Source of the DNA: an uncultured Collinsella sp.
GTDB taxonomy: Bacteria > Actinomycetota > Coriobacteriia > Coriobacteriales > Coriobacteriaceae
DNA length: 64,000 nt
Assembly (NCBI GenBank): GCA_900539735.1
Contig: UQDE01000004.1
Coordinates: 16,702-80,701 of the forward strand
Reading direction: 5' to 3'
Position numbers and translations under genes: made by a program. Below the pieces are notes generated by a model, which was not told the DNA's origin, did not search any database, and saw only the letters and a program-made list of their open reading frames with translations. How positions within the stretch are numbered: the stretch's first letter is position 1; every line of letters begins with the position of its first letter. Positions 44,255 through 54,152 of the stretch are shown piece after piece.

Positions 44255-44372
44255 AGGGGCGCGTCCCGACGCTTTGCTCGCTACTGCGAACAGTCCTGCG
44301 CAAGACGGACAGCACATTTAGTGCTGTCCTTTGCGTGCGGAACTTGTATCGAGCAAAGCGTCGGGCCGCTCC
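44255..44372. repeat. Long inverted repeat with conserved inner hairpin, downstream of valS (inverted copy)
   Basis: Arms CCCGACGCTTTGCTCG (44265-44280) and CGAGCAAAGCGTCGGG (44350-44365), continuing imperfectly outward. Inner hairpin GGACAGCAC-ATTTA-GTGCTGTCC (44307-44329). Read on the minus strand its core is AGCACTAAATGTGCT, the same 15 bases as in the upstream element, while the outer arms have an unrelated sequence. It can also terminate valS transcripts. Confidence 0.82.
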
Positions 44373-44525
44373 TAGTGCGGTTACGTGGTTGTTTGCATCT
44401 GGCATGTAAGGGCTACTTGGTCATGGCCTTGATCTCGCTGCAAAGCGGTGTTTGGCTGATATTATGTATGGGAGGGGCTCGTTGTTTATTGCGGGCCTCT
44501 TTTTATGTTGAGGGGACTTTGGGTT

Positions 44526-45869
44526 ATGGCTAAGCGTTCGGGGTCGTATGTCGTTCCTTTCTCGTTTGAGCTGCTTTCGTTTGATGAGGCTGTGGGACTT
44601 GCTGCTGATACGGGGCGGATTTCTGGGGATGCTGGTCCTCTGCTCGAGACGGTTGTCGATATGCTCGATGAGTTGGGGCGTCCGGACGAGTATTTCGATT
44701 GCATTCAGGTTGCCGGTACCAATGGCAAGACTTCGACTACGCGTTTTTCGGCTGCTATTCTTCGCGGCGAGGGGCTCAAGACCGCGCTGTATACGTCGCC
44801 TCAGCTGGTGCGCTATCCCGAGCGCATGGAGGTTGACGGGCGCGTTGTGAGCGATGAGGCGTTTGCCCGTGGCGTTTCGGCCGCTGTTGAGGCGGGGCAT
44901 CGAGTGGATGCCCGTCGTGTGGCGGCGGGGGAGCGCGCCTATACCATCACGCCGTTTGACCTGCTGACGGCTGCTGCACTGGTGGTGTTTGCCGAGGCTT
45001 GCGTGGACGTGGCCGTGCTTGAGGTCGGCATGGGCGGACGCTGGGATGCTACGAGTGCGACCGATCCTGTCGCCGTGGCCATTACAGGCATTGGGCTCGA
45101 TCACACACGTATTTTGGGCGATACGCTCGAGGCCATTGCGGGGGAGAAGGCTGCGGTCATTAAGCCCGGACGCCTGGTTGTGCTGGGCGAGGGCACGCAT
45201 GAGGCGAGTGTTCAGCGCGTGATGGATGCCCGTTGTCGAGAGTGCGGCATTGTGCCGCTCGTGGTGAGGCATGCCACGACTAAGGTGCAGGTGCATGTGG
45301 GCGACACGGTTGAGTTTAGCTGCACCACGCCACGTGCGATCTATACGTCGAGCATGGTCAAGCCGGCCTATCAGCCGCAGAATGCCGCGTGCGCGATTAT
45401 GCTTTGCGAGGGGTATCTGGGTCGCGAGCTCGACCACGATGCGCTGGATGCATCGCTTATGGGTTGCCCCACACCGGGTCGTTTTGACGTGCTGGGGACC
45501 GATCCGCTTAAGCTGATTGACGCCTGTCATAACCCCCAGAGCTGCGAGAACTTTGTGAGCGCGCTGGACGAGATTGATCCGTGCGTGGAGAATCGCCCCA
45601 CGCTGCTGTGCGCCGCGCTGGCCGACAAGGACGTGGCGGGCATCGTCGACGTGCTGATCCCGGCTTTCCCGCGCGTGGTCGTGACCCAGACCGATTCCGA
45701 TCGCGCCCTGCCGGCGGAGGAGCTCGCCGCACTTGTGGACGCTGACAAGCTTGTTGGCGTGTACCCCAGCGTGTCCGAGGCCCTCGCGGCCTTCGATGCC
45801 GCAGACGAGCCTTTCGTAGCTGCCGGCACCATCACCCTAGCCGGCGAAGTAGCCGGTCTGCTCCGCTAA
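44526..45869 (+). CDS. folC: Folylpolyglutamate synthase / dihydrofolate synthase (Mur ligase family)
   Basis: 447 residues from ATG 44526, with GAGGGGA ten bases upstream; an ATG seven codons earlier has no ribosome site. ATP-binding loop VAGTNGKTSTTRFSAA at about residue 60, the family blocks LLTAAALVVFAEACVDVAVLEVGMGGRWDATS and TGIGLDHTRILGDTLEAIAGEKA (carbamylated Lys and metal ligands), and DACHNPQSCENF near residue 335. Adds glutamate to folates. The lower conservation of its first 40 residues is usual. Confidence 0.9.
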   Translation: MAKRSGSYVVPFSFELLSFDEAVGLAADTGRISGDAGPLLETVVDMLDELGRPDEYFDCIQVAGTNGKTSTTRFSAAILRGEGLKTALYTSPQLVRYPERMEVDGRVVSDEAFARGVSAAVEAGHRVDARRVAAGERAYTITPFDLLTAAALVVFAEACVDVAVLEVGMGGRWDATSATDPVAVAITGIGLDHTRILGDTLEAIAGEKAAVIKPGRLVVLGEGTHEASVQRVMDARCRECGIVPLVVRHATTKVQVHVGDTVEFSCTTPRAIYTSSMVKPAYQPQNAACAIMLCEGYLGRELDHDALDASLMGCPTPGRFDVLGTDPLKLIDACHNPQSCENFVSALDEIDPCVENRPTLLCAALADKDVAGIVDVLIPAFPRVVVTQTDSDRALPAEELAALVDADKLVGVYPSVSEALAAFDAADEPFVAAGTITLAGEVAGLLR

Positions 45870-45883
45870 CCCATCCCCTCATC

Positions 45884-45950
45884 AGTTGCGGTGATATACG
45901 GACTGTTTTACAAGCCAGAGGCCTCAAACAGTCCGTATATCACCGCAACT
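45884..45950. repeat. Palindromic intergenic repeat, copy 5 (CGGACTG class)
   Basis: Perfect 25-base arms, AGTTGCGGTGATATA outer and CGGACTGTTT inner, around a 17-base loop; 15 bases after folC, preceded by ATCCCCTCATC. Confidence 0.95.
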
Positions 45951-46010
45951 CAAAAGCAGTCAATTTGGGACGGGGCTTTTTTAGCTGCCCTGTGCCCCGA
46001 GTTGACTCGC

Positions 46011-46174
46011 TTGCCACGAAATTGGCCTATCTACTACGTTTGACCGGTTACCCTCGACCACACGGAACATTGCGAAATTAAAACCGCAGGTAGATGGCTT
46101 GCGGATTTTGCGAAAAGTCGGTTATGGTCGACCCGTGCGGGTTAAACGTAGTAGATAGGCCGTTTTTGTGGCGA
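46011..46174. repeat. Core-and-arms element A
   Basis: Fills most of the 350 bp gap after folC. Arms GGCCTATCTACTACGTTT (46024-46041) and AAACGTAGTAGATAGGCC (46144-46161) are perfect and continue imperfectly inward and outward. The centre holds GCGAAATTAAAACCGCA followed by GGTAGATGGCTTG (46072-46101), 29 of 30 bases identical to element B at 47525-47554, although the arms differ completely. Confidence 0.85.
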
Positions 46175-46220
46175 AGCCTTGGCAGGATGTGGCAAAGGGG
46201 TTGTCCCTTTGCCACATTGC

Positions 46221-47309
46221 CTAGTCTAGGCGGAGCGGATCGTGGGGGTAGGCGTTGAGAATCTCGGCGCCGTTCTCGGTCACCAGGGCCAGGTCCTCGA
46301 TGCGGACACCGGTGCGGCCGGGGAGGTAGATGCCCGGTTCGATGGAGAACGTCATGCCCGGCTCCACGACCTGCTCGTTGACGAGTGAAACGTCGCCCGG
46401 CTCGTGGTCCTGCAGGCCGATCGAGTGACCCAGGCGATGCGTAAAGTACCGCCCATAGCCCGCGTCTTCAATCACATCGCGCGCGGCGCGGTCCAGGTCG
46501 CACATGCGCACACCCGGTGCGATGAGTGCCTCGGCGGCCTCGTTGGCGCGGCGCACGATGTCGTAGATGCGCGCCGTCTCCTCGTCCGGATCGCCCCAAA
46601 AGAACGTGCGCGTCATGTCCGAGCAGTAGTTGCGATGACGCCCGCCAATGTCGAACAGCACTACGTCGCCGCGCTTGAGCACGGTGTCGTCGGGCTCGTG
46701 GTGCGGGTCGCCGGCGTTAGCACCAAAGCTCACGATGGGCGGAAAGCTAAAGCCCTCGCAGCCGTGCTTGCGATACAGGCCGAACATCTGGTCGGCAATC
46801 TCGCGCTCCGTCACGCCTTCGTGGACGAGCTTGATGGCGTCGGCCATCACGGCGTCGTTAGCGGCCGAGGACGCGCGCATGAGCTCCTGTTCGGCGTCAT
46901 CCTTGTGGGTGCGCGCGGCGGTGACGGCAAAGTCGCCCAGGAAAAACTCGCTGGCTGCGTGGCGCTCCATGAGTGGCATCAAAAAGCCGGAACGCATGAC
47001 GGTGTCGATGCCGAGCGGTTTGTTCGGATCGACCTCGCGAACGATGGCGTCGGCCACGACGTCAGTATCGGTGTGATAGGCCACGCGGGCATTGTCGTAC
47101 TCGGGCAGCTGATGCAGCGCGTTGACCAAGATCACAGGTTCGCTATCGCGTGCGAGCAGCACGCCGCAAAAACGCTCGAACATATCGGCATAAAAGCCGG
47201 TCAGGTAATAGATCGACCACGGGTCGTTTACGAGCAGCTGTGCGCCGGGGTGCTGAGCCTCGAGCGCATCGAGCACGCGCGCCACACGCTGGTCATCGAC
47301 ATGTGCCAT
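46221..47309 (-). CDS. M24-family Xaa-Pro aminopeptidase
   Basis: 362 residues from the ATG at 47309 (AAAGGA upstream); the longer frame to 47357 covers a hairpin. N-terminal creatinase-like domain (residues 1-125), then the pita-bread fold with the metal ligands: FDIGGRHRNYCSDMTRTF (two Asp), THRLGHSIGLQDHEPG (His), SIEPGIYLPG (Glu) and VRIEDLALV (Glu). Removes an N-terminal residue before proline, in the cytoplasm. It stands alone, facing folC, between two repeat-rich gaps. Confidence 0.9.
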   Translation of the reverse strand: MAHVDDQRVARVLDALEAQHPGAQLLVNDPWSIYYLTGFYADMFERFCGVLLARDSEPVILVNALHQLPEYDNARVAYHTDTDVVADAIVREVDPNKPLGIDTVMRSGFLMPLMERHAASEFFLGDFAVTAARTHKDDAEQELMRASSAANDAVMADAIKLVHEGVTEREIADQMFGLYRKHGCEGFSFPPIVSFGANAGDPHHEPDDTVLKRGDVVLFDIGGRHRNYCSDMTRTFFWGDPDEETARIYDIVRRANEAAEALIAPGVRMCDLDRAARDVIEDAGYGRYFTHRLGHSIGLQDHEPGDVSLVNEQVVEPGMTFSIEPGIYLPGRTGVRIEDLALVTENGAEILNAYPHDPLRLD

Positions 47310-47342
47310 ACATCGTCCTTTCGCTAGGGTGCCACCATGGTA

Positions 47343-47391
47343 TCCCAAGCCCGGCACATAGGGACGTTCCTTTTATGCCGGCACCTTGGGA
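47343..47391. repeat. Hairpin with GGGAC-type loop
   Basis: TCCCAAG (47343-47349) pairs with CTTGGGA (47385-47391), extended imperfectly by the CCGGCA/TGCCGG region; the loop reads AGGGACGTTCC. Confidence 0.5.
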
Positions 47392-47465
47392 CACTCCTTA
47401 GCATGGGCTGTCTAGCGAACGTTCGGGCAAAAGTAGCTAAAAGAGGCCCGTCCCAAATGGGCTGG

Positions 47466-47625
47466 TTTCAAAAGTATGGCGGATTACGGGGCTGGACCTG
47501 TATTACTTGACCATGGCAAAAATCGCGAAATTAAAACCGCATGTAGATGGCTTGTCAAAAATTGAAAATGGCCGGTATGGATGGGGGTCTCCGAATCAGC
47601 CCCGTAATCCGGCATAGTTTTGAAA
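47466..47625. repeat. Core-and-arms element B
   Basis: Arms of 29 bases (47466-47494, 47597-47625; 27 pair), starting TTTCAAAAGTATG and containing GGATTACGGGGCTG. The centre carries GCGAAATTAAAACCGCA then TGTAGATGGCTTG (47525-47554), matching element A. Similarity extends on both sides of the core (TGACCA before, CGGTATGG/CGGTTATGG after). It lies in the 480 bp gap upstream of the M24 peptidase. Confidence 0.85.
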
Positions 47626-47667
47626 TGGCACTAAAGTAGGCACAAGCTAAATACCGATTCCAAGGAT

Positions 47668-47734
47668 AGTTGCGGTGGAATAGTTCCTGGATGCCTGGGT
47701 TTTGGCGGAAATCAGGAACTATTTCACCGCAATT
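47668..47734. repeat. Palindromic intergenic repeat, copy 6 (GTTCCTG class)
   Basis: AGTTGCGGTGGAATAGTTCC opens it and the complement ends in CCGCAATT; two weak pairs. Followed by GAGGAGGGG, mirroring the CCTCCT seen before other copies. Confidence 0.93.
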
Positions 47735-47790
47735 GAGGAGGGGTGGGATGGATGGCAGCGTAACTAAAAGCCCCGTTCTAAATGAGCTGC

Positions 47791-48189
47791 TTAGGCTGGG
47801 TCGATGTCCATGCTGGCGATTAGGTTGATGTTGGTGTTGAGGAGGTCGGGGAGGACGACGTCGCCCATGCGGATGGGGGCTTTGACGATTAGGCCTCGGA
47901 TGAGGTCCATGGCTTGGGCGTGGAGGGTCAGCGGGATGGCTTCGGATGTGCGCACGGGGAGCAGGGCTTCGTCGCCGCCAGATACGGCCACGGTGGTGGT
48001 GAGTACGCGCATGGGGCAGGTGAGCTCCTGGTGTGCGTACTTATTACCACGCGGGCATCTGTTGCCGGTCACGGAGCGCACTTCTGCCACGGTGCCGTCT
48101 GCGTCACGCTCTACCTTTACGGTCAGAAGGCACTCGGATGGGCAGGTGGTGCAGTTGAACTTCAGCGTCTCGATTACGTTATCGCTCAT
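47791..48189 (-). CDS. DUF1667 protein (Cys-rich partner of GlpA-type oxidoreductases)
   Basis: 132 residues from the ATG at 48189. The N-terminal CTTCPSECLLTVKVE and TGNRCPRGNKYAHQELTCPMR give four or five cysteines in a pattern fit for an iron-sulfur or zinc site; the C-terminal half is DUF1667 (RTSEAIPLTLHAQAMDLIRG). The family is almost always the last gene of a three-gene set with a GlpA-like and a pyridine-nucleotide oxidoreductase, as here. Role unproven; electron transfer from the FAD enzymes is plausible. Confidence 0.82.
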   Translation of the reverse strand: MSDNVIETLKFNCTTCPSECLLTVKVERDADGTVAEVRSVTGNRCPRGNKYAHQELTCPMRVLTTTVAVSGGDEALLPVRTSEAIPLTLHAQAMDLIRGLIVKAPIRMGDVVLPDLLNTNINLIASMDIDPA

Positions 48190-48193
48190 GGCC

Positions 48194-49540
48194 TTACGCC
48201 TCCTCAATGGGATCGACGGTCAGGACAAGCTCGCTAGCACCTAGGCCGAGTGCGCGCTGAATCACCTTCGCCGGCAGCGGGAAGCTTTCCATGACGCTCG
48301 GCTTAAATGCACGGACCTTGCCTGCGAACAGTTCCTCGCCGCCTGCCAGAATACGCACGCGGGCGGCGTCGACGGGTCGGCGCACGCGGAAGTTTAGCTT
48401 GGTGAGCGCCACGGCCGTAATGCGTCCCGGCAGCGCGTATCCCGCGATGCCGGCAGGGGAGACGGCGAGCTCGCAGTCCGGAACGGCGCCCGCGCCGGTC
48501 CCCAGAGCCCACGCCGCCGCTGCCGCACCGGCGCGCTCGGACTCGGTCGTCACGTTGTCGGCCAGGTCGTGCACGTGCAGCACGTTGCCGCAGGCAAAGA
48601 TGCCCGGCACGCCCGTTTGCAGGCTCTGGTCCACCACGGCGCCGCGCGTGCGTGGGTCAAGCTCAACGCCCGCGGCAACCGAAAGCTCGTTCTCGGGAAT
48701 CAAGCCCACCGAAAGCAGCAGCGTGTCGCACGGAACAATGCGCTCGGTCCCCGGAATGGGCGCCAGGCGCTCGTCGACCAGGCTCACCTCGACGGCCTCC
48801 ACGCGGTCGTGCCCGATCACGCGCGTGACCGTGGTAGACAGATGCAGCGGAATGCCAAAGTCGTTCAAGCAGTTCTTGACGTTGCGGCGTAGGCCGTTGG
48901 CGTACGGCATGAGCTCGTACACGCCCTCGACCGAAATCCCCTCGAGCGTGCAGCGGCGCGCCATGATAAGCCCGATGTCACCCGAGCCCAAAATGACGGC
49001 ACGCGAGCCGGGCTTGAGGTTTTCGATATTGATGTATCGCTGCGCCAGGCCCGCCGTAAACACGCCGGCGGGACGGCTGCCGGGGATCTTGATCTCGCTG
49101 CGCGTGCGCTCGCGGCACCCCATTGCAAGGATGACCGCGCGTCCGGTGAGCTGCAGCATGCCGGCGGGGCTCATGAGCGTGACGGTATGGACTGCGGTGT
49201 CTTCCGTAGGCTCGCCTGAATCAATCCCAATCACCATGCTGTTCAGGAACAGCGCAATGTCGGTTCCGTGCATCTGGTCGATAAAGCGCTGCGCGTACTC
49301 GGGACCGGTGAGCTCCTGTTTAAAGTGCGACAGGCCAAAGCCAGGGTGGATGCACTGGCGGAGGATGCCGCCCAGGTGCTGCTCGCGCTCCACGATGGCC
49401 ACGCGCGCTCCGGCCTTATGCGCGGCCAGCGCGGCCGCCATGCCGGCGGGGCCGCCTCCGATAACGACCACGTCGAAGGCCTGCGTCGGTACTGACTCAA
49501 CGGCACCGCTGTCTGTAGCGCTCGATTTTAATTTCGCCAT
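48194..49540 (-). CDS. NAD(P)/FAD-dependent oxidoreductase
   Basis: 448 residues. FAD-binding GGGPAGMAAALAAHKAG near residue 32, a second dinucleotide fold ILGSGDIGLIMARRCTLEG in the middle, and the FACGNVLHVHDLADNVT motif that closes FAD sites in thioredoxin reductase-like enzymes. The LRQCIHPGFG region near residue 60 holds a Cys. It probably oxidises NAD(P)H or passes electrons to and from the GlpA-like product. One base separates it from the upstream gene, so the three genes are one operon read leftward. Confidence 0.82.
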   Translation of the reverse strand: MAKLKSSATDSGAVESVPTQAFDVVVIGGGPAGMAAALAAHKAGARVAIVEREQHLGGILRQCIHPGFGLSHFKQELTGPEYAQRFIDQMHGTDIALFLNSMVIGIDSGEPTEDTAVHTVTLMSPAGMLQLTGRAVILAMGCRERTRSEIKIPGSRPAGVFTAGLAQRYINIENLKPGSRAVILGSGDIGLIMARRCTLEGISVEGVYELMPYANGLRRNVKNCLNDFGIPLHLSTTVTRVIGHDRVEAVEVSLVDERLAPIPGTERIVPCDTLLLSVGLIPENELSVAAGVELDPRTRGAVVDQSLQTGVPGIFACGNVLHVHDLADNVTTESERAGAAAAAWALGTGAGAVPDCELAVSPAGIAGYALPGRITAVALTKLNFRVRRPVDAARVRILAGGEELFAGKVRAFKPSVMESFPLPAKVIQRALGLGASELVLTVDPIEEA

Positions 49541-49541
49541 C

Positions 49542-50996
49542 CTAGCGCACCCCCTTCAGCGGTCCCTCAACCAGCCAAGAACCTGCGTCCTCCAACAACA
49601 CCTCGCTGGGGTCGCAGCCCAGCTCCCGCGCCAGGATCGCAACCACGCGGCTCTGGCAAAAGCCGCTTTGGCACCGACCCATGCCGGCACGACAGCGGCG
49701 CTTGACGCCTTCGACCGAAACCGCGCCCGGCTGGCGTCGGATCGCGTCCACGATCTCGGCCTCGGGCACCGTCTCGCAGCGGCAGACAATCTGTCCCCAC
49801 GCAGGGTCGGACTCGATCAGTTCCTCCTTGCGCGCCAGCGGTGCGCGGTCAAAGTCGTCCGGTGCGTGGCGAATTGGGTTCCAGTCCGCCCGCTCGTGCA
49901 GCTCCACGCCCGCCCCACGCATCACAAGCTCCACGCGCTCGGCAATGGCCGGCGCGCTTGCCACACCCGGCGACTGAATACCCGCTGCCTGGAAAAGCCC
50001 CGGCACCACGACCGACTGTCCAATAAAGAAGTCGTTCGTTCCCTGAATGACCGGACGCCCGCCGGCAAATGCGCGTACTACTCGGCGCGTATCCAGATCG
50101 GGCACCAGCTTGCGCGCGCCGCTCAGCAGCGCGTTCACATCGCTCGCATAGGTCTGCGTGTCGCCCGGCTCGCGCACGGCGGCGGTCGCGGTGATCACGG
50201 TGTTGCCGTGTACGGTACCCGTGACGATAACGCCCTTCGATATCGGCGTCGGCACGGGGTAGAGCGGCATGAGCGTGCGCGGCTCCTTGTCCATCACCAC
50301 GATGTTTCCCTGGCGCCAGACCATCTGGAACTCCTCGGCGCCCGCCATATGCGAGATGTCGGCGGCGCCGTTGCCCGCGGCGTTGATCAGGTAGCGGCAG
50401 CGCACGTTGCCAACGGGGGTCGCCAGCGTAAAGCGCGCGTCGTCGCTCGAGCCCGCGACTTCAATCGCCTCCACCGGCGCGGACCGCATAAACGCCACCC
50501 CGTTGGCCACGGCGTTCTCCAGCGCGGCGATGGCAACCTCAAACGGGTCGACAAACCCTGTCGAGGGGCACCACAACGCGCACGTTGCATCGGCACTGGC
50601 GCGCGGCTCTAACTCGTGGATGCGGTCGGGTCCGACGATCGACAGCTCGGGCACACCGTTGGCCTGGCCGTTGCGCCGCAGCTGCTCCAGATGCGCGCGG
50701 TCCTCGTCGTTAAAACCCAACACCATCGACCCGGTGCGGCGGAATAAAAAGCCTAGCTCCTGGGCCCATGTGCCATATAGCTCGCAACCACGGGTGTTGA
50801 CCTGCGCCTTAACCGTGCCCGGTGTCGGATCGTAGCCGGCGTGCACCAGGCCGCCATTGGCCTTCGACGCGCCCAGCGCGATATCGTTAGCCGCCTCGAC
50901 CACGCAAATGGACAGTTCAAATCGCGCGAGCTGCCGCGCGATGGCGCATCCGGTGATGCCCGCGCCGACAATCGCGATATCAAACGTTTCTGTCAC
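49542..50996 (-). CDS. GlpA-like FAD-dependent glycerol-3-phosphate dehydrogenase family protein
   Basis: 484 residues. FAD site AIVGAGITGCAIARQLAR at residue 8, DAO-fold core with NGGLVHAGYDPTPGT and FQAAGIQSPGVASAPAIAERV, and a C-terminal BFD-like [2Fe-2S] domain, IVCRCETVPEAEIVDAIRR followed by CRAGMGRCQSGFC. This architecture is that of anaerobic GlpA and of relatives acting on 2-hydroxy acids. The operon with the next two genes matches a common anaerobic trio; no glpK or glycerol facilitator is in view, so the substrate is not certain. First gene of the operon. Confidence 0.8.
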   Translation of the reverse strand: MTETFDIAIVGAGITGCAIARQLARFELSICVVEAANDIALGASKANGGLVHAGYDPTPGTVKAQVNTRGCELYGTWAQELGFLFRRTGSMVLGFNDEDRAHLEQLRRNGQANGVPELSIVGPDRIHELEPRASADATCALWCPSTGFVDPFEVAIAALENAVANGVAFMRSAPVEAIEVAGSSDDARFTLATPVGNVRCRYLINAAGNGAADISHMAGAEEFQMVWRQGNIVVMDKEPRTLMPLYPVPTPISKGVIVTGTVHGNTVITATAAVREPGDTQTYASDVNALLSGARKLVPDLDTRRVVRAFAGGRPVIQGTNDFFIGQSVVVPGLFQAAGIQSPGVASAPAIAERVELVMRGAGVELHERADWNPIRHAPDDFDRAPLARKEELIESDPAWGQIVCRCETVPEAEIVDAIRRQPGAVSVEGVKRRCRAGMGRCQSGFCQSRVVAILARELGCDPSEVLLEDAGSWLVEGPLKGVR

Positions 50997-51164
50997 AGTG
51001 CCTCCCAGACGAGTTGACAGGCCGTCAATAAGACTATCCTACGGTCCGCACACCCCCAGTGCGGCGGCAATGCGGCGAACAGCCCCGCAACACCCGCCAA
51101 CGGCAGGCGAGGGGAGACCCGGTAATGTCGACAACCTCGTCTGCCGACAACTACGGCAACCGTT

Positions 51165-51304
51165 CGTCTCGATCTGTAACAGTTAGACGAGGATTCGGGT
51201 TCCAGATGTTACAGATTGAGACGTTAGTCTGGCGGGTCCTCCGTTTGTCTCGATCTGTAACATCTAGGACCGGATTCCGCTCCCACCTGTTACAGATTGA
51301 GATG
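51165..51304. repeat. Two tandem palindromes with identical arms
   Basis: In the 407 bp gap between divergent genes. GTCTCGATCTGTAACA and TGTTACAGATTGAGA(C/T) form a hairpin at 51165-51223 and again at 51246-51304, an 81-base repeat unit. The loops differ but share GGATTC. They could be paired operators or another palindromic repeat family. Confidence 0.88.
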
Positions 51305-51403
51305 TTTGTGTCCGCGCTAGCCCCGCCCCTAGCCGTGGTCCCATATAAACAAACCCCGTGGTAAACTTGACCGGACTGTAATTATTCCGAAAGGTACACC
51401 TCA

Positions 51404-51835
51404 ATGTCCAAGTACATCTCTGAGCTCATGTCGCCGCAGCTTATGGGCGTCGTCTATGCCTTCGTTGGCTTTATCATCGCCCTGTATGTGCTGTCGGTCG
51501 TCTATGTGTTCATCGACGCTCGCCGCCGCGGCGCCAGCGCCTACGTGGCATGGGGCATCATCGCCCTCATCCCGTTTGTGGGCCTCATCGCCTACCTGGT
51601 CCTGCGCCCGCACTCCTACGCGTCCGACCGCGAGGAGCAGGAACTGGACATGGCCCTGCGTGAGCGTCAGCTTGCCCAGTACGGAACCTGCCCGCAGTGC
51701 GGCGCGCCCATCGAGAAGGACTTCGTCGTCTGCCCGGTGTGCGATACCCAGGTTCGCAATGTCTGCCCCAGCTGCCATCGCCCGCTCGATGCGCACTGGA
51801 AGGTCTGCCCCTACTGCCGAACTCGCATCCAGTAA
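51404..51835 (+). CDS. Membrane protein with C-terminal double zinc ribbon
   Basis: 143 residues. Two membrane helices (about 14-36 and 47-67, the second after DARRRGASAYVAWG) form a PLDc_N-like module. After a short charged linker come two zinc ribbons: CPQCGAPI...CPVC and CPSCHRPL...CPYCRTRI. The ribbons should face the cytoplasm. The function is unknown; similar small proteins are common in Actinobacteria. It ends at a terminator before thrS. Confidence 0.75.
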   Translation: MSKYISELMSPQLMGVVYAFVGFIIALYVLSVVYVFIDARRRGASAYVAWGIIALIPFVGLIAYLVLRPHSYASDREEQELDMALRERQLAQYGTCPQCGAPIEKDFVVCPVCDTQVRNVCPSCHRPLDAHWKVCPYCRTRIQ

Positions 51836-51935
51836 CGCATCCATCGCCGGGCCGGCCGCAAGCCACGGGCACCGCGCGTCCCGCGCAAGCCAAACGCGCA
51901 ACCCGCCCCCACACGATGAAGCATGCGTAGAAAAT

Positions 51936-51972
51936 CGCCCGCCGTGCCATTAAGGTGCGGCGGGCGCTTGTA
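51936..51972 (+). terminator. Hairpin between the zinc-ribbon gene and thrS
   Basis: CGCCCGCCG-tg-CC and GG-tg-CGGCGGGCG pair over an ATTAA loop; the tail CTTGTAT is a weak T tract. Confidence 0.65.
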
Positions 51973-51995
51973 TACCAAGGCAACCTGCCTATAAT
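51968..51995 (+). promoter_or_regulatory. Probable thrS promoter
   Basis: Perfect TATAAT at 51990-51995 with TTGTAT (51968-51973) 16 bases upstream. About 70 bases of leader follow; no T-box features were recognised. Confidence 0.6.
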
Positions 51996-52065
51996 GATGC
52001 AAGTCAAAAACGCCGAGCGCATCACACACACTTGCATCAGGCATCCGAGAGGAGAAAACATACCC

Positions 52066-53829
<1,764 letters not shown>

Positions 53830-53853
53830 GGCAAACTTCACAACAATTAACAA

Positions 53854-53886
53854 AGGCGACCGTCCACACAGGGCGGTCGCTTTTTT
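53854..53886 (+). terminator. Terminator after thrS
   Basis: GCGACCG/CGGTCGC stem and TTTTTT. Confidence 0.92.
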
Positions 53887-53900
53887 CATGCCAAAATAAG

Positions 53901-53928
53901 AAAGCCGCTGGTTGAGCGGCTTTTTTGT
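53901..53928. terminator. Second terminator-like hairpin after thrS
   Basis: AAGCCGCT/AGCGGCTT with a five-base loop, A tract before and TTTTTTG after, so it can work in both directions. Confidence 0.8.
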
Positions 53929-53933
53929 TGCAC

Positions 53934-54069
53934 AAAAAGGTACAGATTTTTGTAGAGGGGTATGGAGATGTACCTATTAGCAGTACATTTTGCGTAATCT
54001 GGGCAAACGCTGAATAATTGCTCGTATAATGTCGTCTGTCGAAAGATACAAAAACCTGTACTTTTGCGA
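53934..54069 (+). promoter_or_regulatory. Control region of the exopolysaccharide locus
   Basis: Four GTAC boxes alternate in orientation: GGTACA (53939), TGTACC (53969), AGTACA (53982) and TGTACT (54057). The first and last lie inside larger near-complements (AGGTACAGATTTTTGTA at 53938 and TACAAAAACCTGTACTTTT at 54048). A TATAAT (54025-54030) lies between the third and fourth, so the boxes bracket the likely promoter. No regulator gene is adjacent. Confidence 0.55.
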
Positions 54070-54152
54070 CTGCGCCTAGCTGCGAGCGAGAAGCCTGTTC
54101 TAAACGCCCCTGCATTTGCGTGCATCGCAAAGCCAAAAGAGGGGGCGAGAAC

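Noticed and set aside
51836..52065. T-box or autoregulatory leader of thrS
   Set aside because: Only a terminator-like hairpin and a promoter are visible.
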